From NCBI GenBank assembly GCA_934663625.1, contig CAKUKP010000081.1:1-12380 (forward strand): a stretch of 12,380 nucleotides of DNA. Direction: 5' to 3'. A program made the translations under genes and the position numbers. Source of the DNA: an uncultured Clostridia bacterium. GTDB taxonomy: Bacteria; Bacillota; Clostridia; Christensenellales; Aristaeellaceae. Shown piece after piece: positions 1-6,656 of this stretch. Positions within the stretch are counted from its first letter, which is position 1; each line of letters starts with the position of its first letter. Under the pieces are notes generated by a model, which saw nothing but the letters and a program-made list of their open reading frames with translations, was not told the origin of the DNA and ran no database searches.

Positions 1-6
1 ATTTTG

Positions 7-60
7 GGCTCCCTCTGATGAGGGAGCTGGCTGTGCGTTAGCACAGACTGAGGGAGAGAA
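7..60 (+). repeat. Beta hairpin repeat, copy 1
   Basis: Two hairpins and a purine-rich tail. Stem 1 is GCTCCCTC (8-15) with GAGGGAGC (20-27) around a TGAT loop. Stem 2 is CTGTGC (31-36) with GCACAG (41-46) around GTTA. The tail CTGAGGGAGAGAA (48-60) repeats the 3' arm of stem 1, so GAGGGAG at 50-56 could also pair with the 5' arm at 9-15. Further copies lie at 6845-6900 (same strand) and 6951-6995 (opposite strand). It directly abuts an alpha repeat starting at 62. It codes for nothing recognisable. It may extend left beyond the window. Function is unknown; a REP-like mobile palindrome is one possibility (inference). Confidence 0.75.
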
Positions 61-61
61 G

Positions 62-227
62 CCCATAGATCGCTGTACTCACATAGTTTTTGAAGCTCGA
101 ATATATGGCTTCAAAAACGTCGTTTGATTGCGGTCATTCTTGCCGACCGCAATCAACAGCGCGGCAGCTACTGGGATCAAACGCCCTGCGTTTGGCGCGG
201 CAGCTGCTGGAAGCCGACACTGTCGGC
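62..227 (+). repeat. Alpha structured repeat, copy 1 (three hairpins, long form)
   Basis: Order: conserved block CCCATAGATCGCT (62-74); hairpin H1 with an 11-bp perfect stem (86-96 with 108-118) and 11-nt loop; hairpin H2 with a 12-bp perfect stem (124-135 with 145-156) and loop ATTCTTGCC; then a GC-rich section; then H3, GCCGAC (213-218) with GTCGGC (222-227) around ACT. Positions 62-156 align without gaps to 3886-3980, and all stem differences are compensatory. Between H2 and H3 this copy carries an extra 36 bp, in which a 16-nt motif is repeated (159-174 and 195-210, one mismatch) around a small CAAACGC/GCGTTTG hairpin (178-184 with 188-194). It lies upstream of the promoter at 295-323, so it should not be part of the transcript of the gene at 357. 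Confidence 0.8.
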
Positions 228-294
228 ATATTTTGGTGAAATCGTGAATATATATAGTAATATAGACATTTATTTCACATTTATTACAAAAGTA

Positions 295-323
295 TTGAAG
301 TTCGAAATAAAGTGGTGTATAAT
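295..323 (+). promoter_or_regulatory. Sigma-A promoter of the SleB-like gene
   Basis: TTGAAG (295-300), 17-bp spacer, TATAAT (318-323). The predicted transcription start near 330 leaves a short leader with GGAGG at 342-346, ten bases before the ATG at 357. The AT-rich stretch 229-294 just upstream could act as an UP element (inference). The -10 box continues AC, as at 885-890 and 5590-5595. Confidence 0.85.
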
Positions 324-356
324 ACTTGCGTATTCACGATTGGAGGCGGACTTTCG

Positions 357-794
357 ATGCGAAAGCTGATCACCTGCGCAGTTACGGGCGCGATATTGCT
401 GGCGATGCTAGTATGCGTTTTCCTTCCTTCCGCGGTATTTTCGGAGGATCGCGATACCGTGCTGCTGGCGAAAACCATCTATGCGCTGGGCAAAAACGAA
501 AGCTATAAAACCAAGCTGGCGCTGGGCGCGGTGGTAATGAACCGCGTGGACAGCGGCTGGTTCGCCAACGATCTGGGCGGTGTGCTGCGCGATCAGCAGC
601 AATTTCCCGCCGGTACGCGCTATGATAACGAAAGCCTGCGCGCGGCGCACGATGTGCTGTCCGGCAGCCGCGTGATCGACGCCTCCGCGCTGTACTATCA
701 ATCCTCAGACGCCAGCGATCCCTGGGGCGCGGAAAACCGCGTGGCGCAGGTCGGCTCCTACAGCTTCTATTCCGAATCCGGAAATCATATCTGA
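357..794 (+). CDS. Secreted SleB-family cell-wall hydrolase homologue, catalytic Glu apparently lost
   Basis: 145 aa. ATG 357 is preferred: it follows GGAGG (342-346), and the longer reading from 312 would start inside the -10 box. Residues 1-29 are a signal peptide or N-terminal anchor (basic start, hydrophobic 8-28). Residues 31-138 resemble the SleB/CwlJ hydrolase_2 domain, which cleaves spore-cortex or cell-wall glycan: LAKTIYA, then ALGAVVMNRVDS (55-66), LRAAHDVLSG (94-103), ALYYQ (111-115) and a closing RVAQVGSYSFY (128-138). In the family the first block normally reads YAEARGE or YGESRGE, with the first Glu catalytic as I recall it. Here it reads YALGKNE, so that Glu is Leu44 while the second Glu (Glu48) is kept. 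The W-x-W-x-RP motif near the C-terminus is also reduced. It may be a non-catalytic binder or a divergent enzyme. It is a single-gene unit with its own promoter and terminator. Domain call fairly sure, activity doubtful. Confidence 0.75.
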   Translation: MRKLITCAVTGAILLAMLVCVFLPSAVFSEDRDTVLLAKTIYALGKNESYKTKLALGAVVMNRVDSGWFANDLGGVLRDQQQFPAGTRYDNESLRAAHDVLSGSRVIDASALYYQSSDASDPWGAENRVAQVGSYSFYSESGNHI

Positions 795-801
795 ACCAAG
801 G

Positions 802-842
802 AATCGCTTCGATTCGCACTTGCACGGTCGGAGCGATTTTTT
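802..842 (+). terminator. Rho-independent terminator of the SleB-like gene
   Basis: AATCGCTTCGA (802-812) pairs with TCGGAGCGATT (828-838), an 11-bp stem with one G-T wobble and a 15-nt loop, ending in a run of six T (837-842). It starts eight bases after the stop codon. Confidence 0.85.
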
Positions 843-861
843 ATGATTTTTGAAATTTGTA

Positions 862-890
862 TTGGCTTTCTTACTTCAATTGTGTATAAT
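862..890 (+). promoter_or_regulatory. Sigma-A promoter of the ligase-SH3 operon
   Basis: TTGGCT (862-867), 17-bp spacer, TATAAT (885-890) followed by AC. It lies 20 bp after the preceding terminator and 62 bp before the chosen start at 953, giving a leader of roughly 55 nt. Confidence 0.8.
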
Positions 891-952
891 ACATATGATA
901 AATGCATGTGATTCTGCATGAATGCGAATCGCAGAAAAGGAAGTATACCATC

Positions 953-2356
953 ATGCAAAAGCTACGCAACTACATATCGCGCTGCACGCCGCGCACCCGT
1001 TTGTTCATCGCCTATTTTCTGGTGATGGGCATCGGCAACAGCATATTTACGCGGTTCGCCGCCGGCGTTCACAACGTATTTCTGCTGCCCGCCATGCTGA
1101 TTCTGGCGGCATTCGCCATCCGCGATGAGGGTCTGAAGCGCGATGTGCCCATGCTGCTGGGCTGCGCCGGCATAACCTGGGCAATATTGGCGGGGCTGCT
1201 GAACGGGCGGTTCTTCAGCACCGGCGGCGCCATCGGCTATCTTTCGCTGATGGCATGCTGGTTCTTTACGCTGCGCCTGCCGCGCGATACCACCGCCGCG
1301 CAGATCGATGACGAATTTACCGCCATCGGTCTGGTATACATGACGTGCTATCTTCCGTTCATTCTGGTGGCGCTGTATTCCCTGTTTTCGGGAAAGCTGA
1401 TTCAAACGCCGTTTGACGCCAAAGGGCTGGGTCTGAGTATCGAGGGCTTCCTGAAGGATCGTCTGCGCGTGCTGGAAAACCAGAATATCTGCGGCCGCGT
1501 TATGATGATGAACATCCTGTTTTCCATCTACATGCTGATCCGCCGCAAAAAACGGGGCATCCGCATTTTCAGCGTTATTGTGCTGATCATCAACCTGATC
1601 GGAATCACCCATGTGCAATCGCGCGGCAGCACCATTTCGCTCGCCATCGCCATCGGCGTGCTGGCGTTCCGCTGCGTGTATCTGTGGGTGCATAAGCGCG
1701 GCGTTCGCGTGGTCGCGGGCTTCGCCGCGTGCGCGGCGGCGTTCTTTCTGGTAATCGGCTTTACGAATGTGCTGCTCGATGCGGATATCGCCATCGCGAG
1801 AAAAACGGCGGTGGTGATCGATGAAGAACTGATGCAGCAGGATACCTACGCAAAGCAGAACGGGCAATTCGATGTGGAATCCACCGGCCGCGTACTGATC
1901 TGGAAAACCACGCTGAAATATTTGAAAACCCATCCCAAACAGCTTCTGCTGGGCTTGAACAGCACCGCCACCATGCCGGAAATCGCTATGGGTGAAGAAT
2001 ACGTGACCGAAATGAAACACGTACACAATGTGTTGTTGGACTGCATCGTACAGCTGGGCCTGCCCTATCTGCTGATCGTGCTCGCGTTCCTCGCATACAT
2101 GGTGCCCAAATGCTGGCGCGTGATTACCCAAAAATGCAGGGACGGATCGTGCGTCTTTGTGGCGCTGCTGGTGGGACTGCTGACGGATGGCATGGTAGAA
2201 ATCATGCTGTTTTCCCGCTGGGAGGGCTATAATACGCTGTTCATGCTGATGTGCGGCTATATCCTGCACATCTGCAAATCGATGGATCGAGAAAAAAAGG
2301 AAATATCTTCCAATCCCGAAACCTGTGGGAACCAAACGGGAACGGCGGATGTCTAA
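953..2356 (+). CDS. O-antigen ligase / Wzy-type polysaccharide polymerase family membrane protein
   Basis: 467 aa from ATG 953, which has AGGAAG at 938-943 nine bases upstream. An in-frame ATG at 902 would add 17 polar residues with no ribosome site, so it is not preferred. The protein is a polytopic membrane protein with roughly ten or more hydrophobic segments. Family-like marks are Ser-Arg-Gly-Ser at 223-226 followed by a hydrophobic helix, a long hydrophilic loop at about 278-365 containing GRVLIW (from 312), and HVHN (356-359) followed by LLDCIVQLG. This matches the Wzy_C/WaaL pattern, in which a large external loop with a conserved His joins or polymerises lipid-linked glycans. In a Gram-positive host the likely substrate is a capsule, exopolysaccharide or wall glycan (inference); the exact substrate and polymerase-versus-ligase role cannot be read here. 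No glycosyltransferases are nearby. First gene of an operon; the SH3 gene follows after 44 bp. Confidence 0.75.
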   Translation: MQKLRNYISRCTPRTRLFIAYFLVMGIGNSIFTRFAAGVHNVFLLPAMLILAAFAIRDEGLKRDVPMLLGCAGITWAILAGLLNGRFFSTGGAIGYLSLMACWFFTLRLPRDTTAAQIDDEFTAIGLVYMTCYLPFILVALYSLFSGKLIQTPFDAKGLGLSIEGFLKDRLRVLENQNICGRVMMMNILFSIYMLIRRKKRGIRIFSVIVLIINLIGITHVQSRGSTISLAIAIGVLAFRCVYLWVHKRGVRVVAGFAACAAAFFLVIGFTNVLLDADIAIARKTAVVIDEELMQQDTYAKQNGQFDVESTGRVLIWKTTLKYLKTHPKQLLLGLNSTATMPEIAMGEEYVTEMKHVHNVLLDCIVQLGLPYLLIVLAFLAYMVPKCWRVITQKCRDGSCVFVALLVGLLTDGMVEIMLFSRWEGYNTLFMLMCGYILHICKSMDREKKEISSNPETCGNQTGTADV

Positions 2357-2400
2357 TAGATACCTCGATCGGGTAAAGAAAACACAGGAGGAAGAAAACA

Positions 2401-3105
2401 ATGAAACAAAAGCTTGCGGTAATTCTGGTAATCGTATTGGCAATCGCGCTTCCCGCGATGGCACTGGCGGAAACCGTATCGCTGGCGTATCCCAGCGGCG
2501 CGCTGAATCTGCGCGATGGCGCGGGCACGCAGTATGAATCGCTGGGCACGGTGCACGATGGCGATCATATCACGGTACTGGAGCAGGGCAGCGTATGGTC
2601 GAAGATCAAGACCGACAGCGGCAAGGTAGGTTACATCAAGAACCTGTACATCAGCGGCAACGGATCCAGCTATGCATCCGGAACCACCTATTTCGACGGC
2701 GGCTACACCGTATACACCACCGCGGCGGTGAACTTCCGCGCGGGCGCGGGCACGAACACCGCTTCGATGGGCACGCTGAGCAAGGGCACCAAACTGACCG
2801 CGCTGGGCAAGAACAACGGCTGGTATCTGGTAAAGAATTCCAAGGGCACGCAGGGCTTCGTCAGCGGCTCCTATCTGACCAGGAATAAGGTCAGCTCCGG
2901 CAGCAGCTCCACCACTCCTTCCGTCGCCACCAGGACCGTAACCGCCAGATATGTAAACGTCCGTGCGGACGGCGGCATGAGCGCGCCGGTCATCACCGTG
3001 CTGAAGAAGGGCACGAAGGTAGAAGTGCTGAAGAAAGGCAATTACTGGACGAAGATTTCCTATAAGGGAACCGTCGGCTGGATCAAGAACACCTATCTGA
3101 AGTAA
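2401..3105 (+). CDS. Secreted protein with three bacterial SH3 domains
   Basis: 234 aa. AGGAGG at 2386-2391 sits nine bases before the ATG. Residues 1-23 form a signal peptide with a probable cleavage after AMALA. Three SH3_3/SH3b modules follow: about 25-82 (ALNLRDGAGTQYESLG, then WSKIKTDSGKVGYIKNLYI), about 100-160 (AVNFRAGAGTNTASMG, then WYLVKNSKGTQGFVSGSYL) and about 175-234 (YVNVRADGGMSAPVITVLKKG, then WTKISYKGTVGWIKNTYL). Ser/Gly/Thr-rich linkers join them. There is no catalytic domain, sortase signal or other anchor. SH3b domains of this kind bind cell-wall peptides in many Gram-positive hydrolases, so a wall-bound accessory role is likely (inference). It is co-transcribed with the glycan ligase-like gene, which supports an envelope role. 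Confidence 0.85.
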   Translation: MKQKLAVILVIVLAIALPAMALAETVSLAYPSGALNLRDGAGTQYESLGTVHDGDHITVLEQGSVWSKIKTDSGKVGYIKNLYISGNGSSYASGTTYFDGGYTVYTTAAVNFRAGAGTNTASMGTLSKGTKLTALGKNNGWYLVKNSKGTQGFVSGSYLTRNKVSSGSSSTTPSVATRTVTARYVNVRADGGMSAPVITVLKKGTKVEVLKKGNYWTKISYKGTVGWIKNTYLK

Positions 3106-3112
3106 AACAAAA

Positions 3113-3157
3113 TATAGAAAAACGCCGCTGCGACGTTCATGTCACAGCGGCGTTCTT
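3113..3157. terminator. Bidirectional terminator between the SH3 gene and trmO
   Basis: AACGCCGCTG (3121-3130) pairs perfectly with CAGCGGCGTT (3145-3154). After one C/A mismatch a further 3 bp close a GTTCAT loop. On the plus strand the stem ends in TTCTTC. On the minus strand it ends in five T (complement of 3118-3122) and more AT-rich sequence. It serves the convergent genes ending at 3105 and 3158. Confidence 0.85.
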
Positions 3158-3841
3158 CTATTGAATTTCCATAACCGTCAATACATCTCCGACAACCTTG
3201 AAGCGCACGTTCATGCCTGCGAATGATACGCCGTACACGCGATCCGGATCATCCTGATAGGATGGGCGCGGATCCTGCTGCAATACGCCGATCAGTGCGG
3301 ATACCTTGTCCGCGGGCGCCTTCGCGCGCAGATCATCGGGCAAAACCACCTGCAGCGTGTGGAAGCGCACCGAATCGGTAAAACCGCCCGACGCATCGGA
3401 GCGAATATCGGTATAGGGAATGTAGGGCTTGATATCGATGATCGGCGTACCGTTCACCAGATCCGCGCCGTATACATCGATCACCCAGCCGTGTTTGGGA
3501 TCGCGGCGCACGCCGCCCAGACGCACGCAGGATAGCCCAACGGGGTTCGGACGATAGGGCGACCGCGTGGCGAACACGCCCACGCGCACATTGCCGCCCA
3601 AACGCGGCGGGCGCACGGTGGGGCTCCATTCTCCGGCAGGGTTTTCAGAAAACAGCCAGATCAGCCAGAGATGGGAAAACTGTTCCAGACCGCGCAGCAT
3701 ATTTTCATCGCGATATTCCTTTTCAAATACGATGGTGCTTTTCAAATCGGGCACCAGATCGCTCTGGCGCGGCACGCCAAACTTCGTATCGAAATCGCTG
3801 TGCATCCGCGCGATCACATTCATTTGAACCGCTTCCGCCAT
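3158..3841 (-). CDS. trmO: tRNA (adenine-N6)-methyltransferase TrmO (TsaA/YaeB family)
   Basis: 227 aa, close to the 235 aa of E. coli TrmO. TrmO uses S-adenosylmethionine to methylate t6A at position 37 of ACY-decoding threonine tRNA, giving m6t6A. Family motifs: VPRQSDLV (23-30), FSHLWLIW (55-62), VFATRSPYRPNPVGLS (89-104), DLVNGTPIIDIKPYIPYTD (127-145) and LQQDPRPSYQ (187-196). The start at 3841 has AGGGAG seven bases upstream; Met7 is an alternative that would not touch the domain. It is unusual only in its position, between a terminator it shares and an alpha repeat just upstream. A weak TGTAATAC on the minus strand near 3861-3868 might be its -10 box, but I see no matching -35. Confidence 0.92.
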   Translation of the reverse strand: MAEAVQMNVIARMHSDFDTKFGVPRQSDLVPDLKSTIVFEKEYRDENMLRGLEQFSHLWLIWLFSENPAGEWSPTVRPPRLGGNVRVGVFATRSPYRPNPVGLSCVRLGGVRRDPKHGWVIDVYGADLVNGTPIIDIKPYIPYTDIRSDASGGFTDSVRFHTLQVVLPDDLRAKAPADKVSALIGVLQQDPRPSYQDDPDRVYGVSFAGMNVRFKVVGDVLTVMEIQ

Positions 3842-3885
3842 ACCAACTCTCCCTAAACCGTATTACACATTACACACTTCCAAAA

Positions 3886-4015
3886 CCCATAGATCGCTCA
3901 TTCAACAAAGCTTTTGCAACTCAGCCTTATGGTTGCAAAAGCGTGTTTTGATTGCGCCCATTCTTGCCGGGCGCAATCAACAGCACGGCAGTTGCTGAAA
4001 GCAGGCTCAGCCTGC
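3886..4015 (+). repeat. Alpha structured repeat, copy 2 (three hairpins, short form)
   Basis: Same order as the copy at 62: block CCCATAGATCGCT (3886-3898); H1 stem 3910-3920 with 3932-3942, 11 bp perfect with an 11-nt loop; H2 stem 3948-3959 with 3969-3980, 12 bp perfect with loop ATTCTTGCC identical to copy 1; H3 GCAGGC (4001-4006) with GCCTGC (4010-4015) around TCA. The 36-bp insertion of copy 1 is absent. Compared with copy 1, three pairs in H1, two in H2 and two in H3 have changed on both sides and none is broken. It ends seven bases from the stop codon of gdhA, so on the minus strand it would form the 3' end of the gdhA message or the region before trmO. There is no T-run, so it is not an ordinary terminator. 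Confidence 0.8.
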
Positions 4016-4022
4016 CTGCCGA

Positions 4023-5366
4023 CTAAATGCCTTGGGAGAGCATCGCATCCGCGACTTTGAGGAAGCCCGCTACGTTGGCAGCCTTTTCGAAATTGTTGCC
4101 GAATTTGTATTCCGCGGCAGCGGAGGCGACATTGTTGTAAATGCCCACCATGATCTGGTGCAGCTTGGCGTCCACTTCTTCAAACGTCCAGCTGTAGCGC
4201 ATGGAATTCTGGCTCATCTCCAGCGCGGAGGTCGCCACACCGCCCGCGTTGGCGGCCTTGGCGGGGCCGAACATCAAACCGGCGGCGACAAAGGCGTCGA
4301 TGGCTTCCATGGTGGACGGCATGTTCGCGCCCTCGGACACGCAATAGCAGCCGTGCGCGATCAGCGCCTTGGCGGAATCCAGATTGATTTCATTCTGGGT
4401 GGCGCAGGGCAGCGCGATATCGCAGGGGATCGTCCAAATGCCTGCGCAGCCATCGCGGTATTCCGCGGCAGCATGGGTTTCGGCGTATTCGCGGATGCGC
4501 GCGCGGCGCATTTCCTTGATTTCCTTGACGGCAGCCAGATCCACGCCGTTCGGATCGTAGATATAGCCGTTGGAATCGCTCATGGCAACCACCTTCGCGC
4601 CCAGCGCCTGCGCCTTTTCACAGGCATAGATGGCAACGTTGCCCGAACCGGAGATCACAACGGTCTGCCCCGCAAAGGACTTGCCGTTCGCCTTCAGCAT
4701 TTCCTCGGTGAAATAGCACAGGCCGTAGCCGGTGGCTTCCTTGCGGGCAAGGCTTCCGCCGTAGGATAAGCCCTTGCCGGTCAGAACGCCGCAATACTGG
4801 CCGGTAAGTTTCTTGTACTGGCCGTATAGATAGCCGATTTCGCGCGCACCCACGCCGATATCGCCCGCGGGCACATCGCAATCGGGGCCGATGTGGCGAT
4901 AAAGTTCGTTCATGAAGCTCTGGCAGAAGCGCATAACTTCCATATCGCTCTTGCCCTTGGGATCAAAATCGCTGCCGCCCTTCGCGCCGCCGATCGGCAG
5001 ACCCGTAAGCGAATTTTTCAGCGTCTGTTCGAACGCGAGGAACTTTACCGTATCCTCCGTAACGGAGGGATGCAGGCGCAGACCGCCCTTGTACGGGCCG
5101 ATCGCGCTGTTCGCCTGTACGCGATAGCCGCGGTTTACATGTACATTTCCCTCGTCGTCCACCCACGGCACGCGGAATTTGATAATGCGCTCCGGCTCCA
5201 CAAACATTTCCATAACGCCCATCTTAATGTATTCCGGATGCGCTTCCACCACCGGCTCCAGTGATTCCAGCGCGCTGCGCACCGTGATTAAAAACTGCTT
5301 GTCGTCCGGATTGCGCTTTTCCACCGTCGCCATCAGCTTCTGCAGATATTCGTTTTTGATCGCCAT
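4023..5366 (-). CDS. gdhA: NADP-type glutamate dehydrogenase
   Basis: 447 aa, the same length as E. coli GdhA. Catalyses reductive amination of 2-oxoglutarate with ammonium to glutamate in the cytoplasm, as a hexamer. Visible marks: ANSAIGPYKGGLRLHPSV (85-102) with substrate-binding Lys93; LPIGGAKGGSDFDPKGKSD (123-141) with the catalytic Lys129; DVPAGDIGVGAREIGYLYGQ (164-183); and a Rossmann core VVISGSGNVAIYACEKA (236-252) followed by Ser263-Asp264-Ser265. A Ser/Asp pattern of this kind fits NADP rather than NAD use (family knowledge). The start has GGGAGG eight bases upstream and a good promoter at 5413-5441. It is divergent from asnA, another ammonium-using enzyme. No odd residues or breaks. 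Confidence 0.97.
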   Translation of the reverse strand: MAIKNEYLQKLMATVEKRNPDDKQFLITVRSALESLEPVVEAHPEYIKMGVMEMFVEPERIIKFRVPWVDDEGNVHVNRGYRVQANSAIGPYKGGLRLHPSVTEDTVKFLAFEQTLKNSLTGLPIGGAKGGSDFDPKGKSDMEVMRFCQSFMNELYRHIGPDCDVPAGDIGVGAREIGYLYGQYKKLTGQYCGVLTGKGLSYGGSLARKEATGYGLCYFTEEMLKANGKSFAGQTVVISGSGNVAIYACEKAQALGAKVVAMSDSNGYIYDPNGVDLAAVKEIKEMRRARIREYAETHAAAEYRDGCAGIWTIPCDIALPCATQNEINLDSAKALIAHGCYCVSEGANMPSTMEAIDAFVAAGLMFGPAKAANAGGVATSALEMSQNSMRYSWTFEEVDAKLHQIMVGIYNNVASAAAEYKFGNNFEKAANVAGFLKVADAMLSQGI

Positions 5367-5412
5367 ATTTTCGCCCTCCCAGCATTGTTCTTTTACGCCA
5401 TTTTATGTTTCA

Positions 5413-5441
5413 AGTATACCGATTTTACAGTCGATTGGCAA
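5413..5441 (-). promoter_or_regulatory. Sigma-A promoter of gdhA
   Basis: On the minus strand TTGCCA (5436-5441), 17-bp spacer, TATACT (5413-5418). The predicted start near 5406 gives a leader of about 40 nt carrying GGGAGG. Confidence 0.8.
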
Positions 5442-5527
5442 TACCTTACAGATTAAGCTTCTGCGAATTATCCTGCAGTCGAACTTGCATATTTCTGTGT
5501 TTTTCTCGCAAAACAACGCGTTTGGTG

Positions 5528-5615
5528 AATTATTTGAAACATATATGCATGAACCAAATATTTAACTTGCAAATTCGCCGCACACATCGTATAATACAGA
5601 CTAAATTATTTGAAA
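5528..5615 (+). promoter_or_regulatory. Paired 12-bp direct repeats flanking the asnA promoter (possible operator)
   Basis: AATTATTTGAAA occurs exactly at 5528-5539 and again at 5604-5615. The first lies 28 bp upstream of the -35 box. The second runs from about the transcription start into the ribosome site of asnA. An inverted pair TTTGGT (5521-5526) and ACCAAA (5553-5558) overlaps the upstream copy. Spacing of 76 bp is close to seven helical turns. A looping or roadblock regulator is an inference; AT-rich chance similarity is possible. Confidence 0.35.
5567..5595 (+). promoter_or_regulatory. Sigma-A promoter of asnA
   Basis: TTGCAA (5567-5572), 17-bp spacer, TATAAT (5590-5595) followed by AC. 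Predicted start about 5602, giving a 26-nt leader with AAGGAG at 5614-5619, nine bases before the ATG. Confidence 0.85.
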
Positions 5616-5628
5616 GGAGAAAAAACGC

Positions 5629-6639
5629 ATGAACAAGGTATTCATTCCGGAAGGTTATCGTTCACCGCTAAACGTGTACGATATGCAGATCGCCATCGAA
5701 TTCATCAAGCACAATTTTCAGAAGGAGCTTGCACACGCATTGAATTTGCGCCGCGTATCCGCGCCGTTGTTCGTGCGTGAAAGCTCCGGTCTGAACGACA
5801 ATCTGAACGGTTATGAACGTCCGGTATCCTTCGATGTGCCCGCCGTGGGCGCGGAGGGACAGGTAGTGCATTCGCTGGCAAAATGGAAGCGGTTCGCGCT
5901 GAAGAAATATAACTTCCGCGTGGGCAAGGGCATCTATACCGATATGAACGCCATCCGCAGGGATGAACAGCTGGACAACCTGCATTCGATTTACGTCGAT
6001 CAGTGGGACTGGGAAAAGATCATCCGCCCCGAAGATCGCACGCTGGATTATCTGCGCCGCACCGCACAGGAAATCGTGGAATGCGTATGCGACGTATCCG
6101 AACGCCTGAACCGTGAATTTTCATCGATCCATGTAAAGCTGGGCCGCGAACTGACCACCATCACCACGCAGGAACTGGAGGACATGTTCCCCGATATCCC
6201 CGTGCCCGGCGATCGTGAAAATGCGTTCCTCGAAAAGCATGGCACCGTGCTGCTGACGCAGATCGGCGGCAAGCTGAAATCCGGCAAGCCGCACGACGGC
6301 CGTGCGCCGGACTACGATGATTGGGCGCTGAACGGCGATATCCTGTTCTGGAACCCCGTTCTGGGCAGAGCCTTTGAAATTTCCAGCATGGGCGTTCGCG
6401 TGGATCCCGAATCGATGGATCGCCAGCTGACGCTGGCGGGCTGCGATGATCGCAGATCCCTGCCCTTCCACAAGATGCTGCTGAACGGCGAACTGCCGCT
6501 GACCATCGGCGGCGGCATCGGTCAGAGCCGCCTGTGCATGCTGATGATCGGCTGCGCCCACATCGGCGAAGTACAGTCCAGCCTGTGGGACGAAGAAACG
6601 CTGCGCGCCTGCCGCGAAGCGGGAATCATGCTTCTCTAA
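5629..6639 (+). CDS. asnA: Aspartate-ammonia ligase (asparagine synthetase A)
   Basis: 336 aa (E. coli AsnA is 330). Makes asparagine from aspartate, ammonium and ATP, releasing AMP and pyrophosphate; a class-II aminoacyl-tRNA-synthetase-like fold acting as a dimer in the cytoplasm. Visible marks: LFVRESSGLNDNLNGYERPV (47-66), HSLAKWKR (81-88), MNAIRRDEQLDNLHSIYVDQ (106-125) followed by WDWEK, APDYDDWALNGDILFWNP (226-243), FEISSMGVRVD (249-259) and motif-3-like GGGIGQSRLCMLMIG (294-308). The start is fixed by AAGGAG at 5614-5619. It is divergent from gdhA; both consume free ammonium, so shared nitrogen control is plausible (inference). Downstream there is no classical strong terminator, only the hairpins listed at 6657 and 6728. 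Confidence 0.97.
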   Translation: MNKVFIPEGYRSPLNVYDMQIAIEFIKHNFQKELAHALNLRRVSAPLFVRESSGLNDNLNGYERPVSFDVPAVGAEGQVVHSLAKWKRFALKKYNFRVGKGIYTDMNAIRRDEQLDNLHSIYVDQWDWEKIIRPEDRTLDYLRRTAQEIVECVCDVSERLNREFSSIHVKLGRELTTITTQELEDMFPDIPVPGDRENAFLEKHGTVLLTQIGGKLKSGKPHDGRAPDYDDWALNGDILFWNPVLGRAFEISSMGVRVDPESMDRQLTLAGCDDRRSLPFHKMLLNGELPLTIGGGIGQSRLCMLMIGCAHIGEVQSSLWDEETLRACREAGIMLL

Positions 6640-6656
6640 ACGGAGTCTCCAAAATC

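Noticed and set aside
124..369. 81-aa frame starting in the first alpha repeat
   Set aside because: It crosses the repeat hairpins and the promoter at 295-323 and overlaps the true start at 357.
962..2464. 500-aa open frame on the minus strand opposite the ligase-like gene
   Set aside because: His/Gln/Arg-rich shadow of a GC-rich gene, with no ribosome site or family resemblance. The plus-strand protein has clear membrane helices and motifs.
3855..3885. Promoter for trmO with TGTAATAC as the -10
   Set aside because: No acceptable -35 at 16-18 bp; left as a remark in the trmO entry only.
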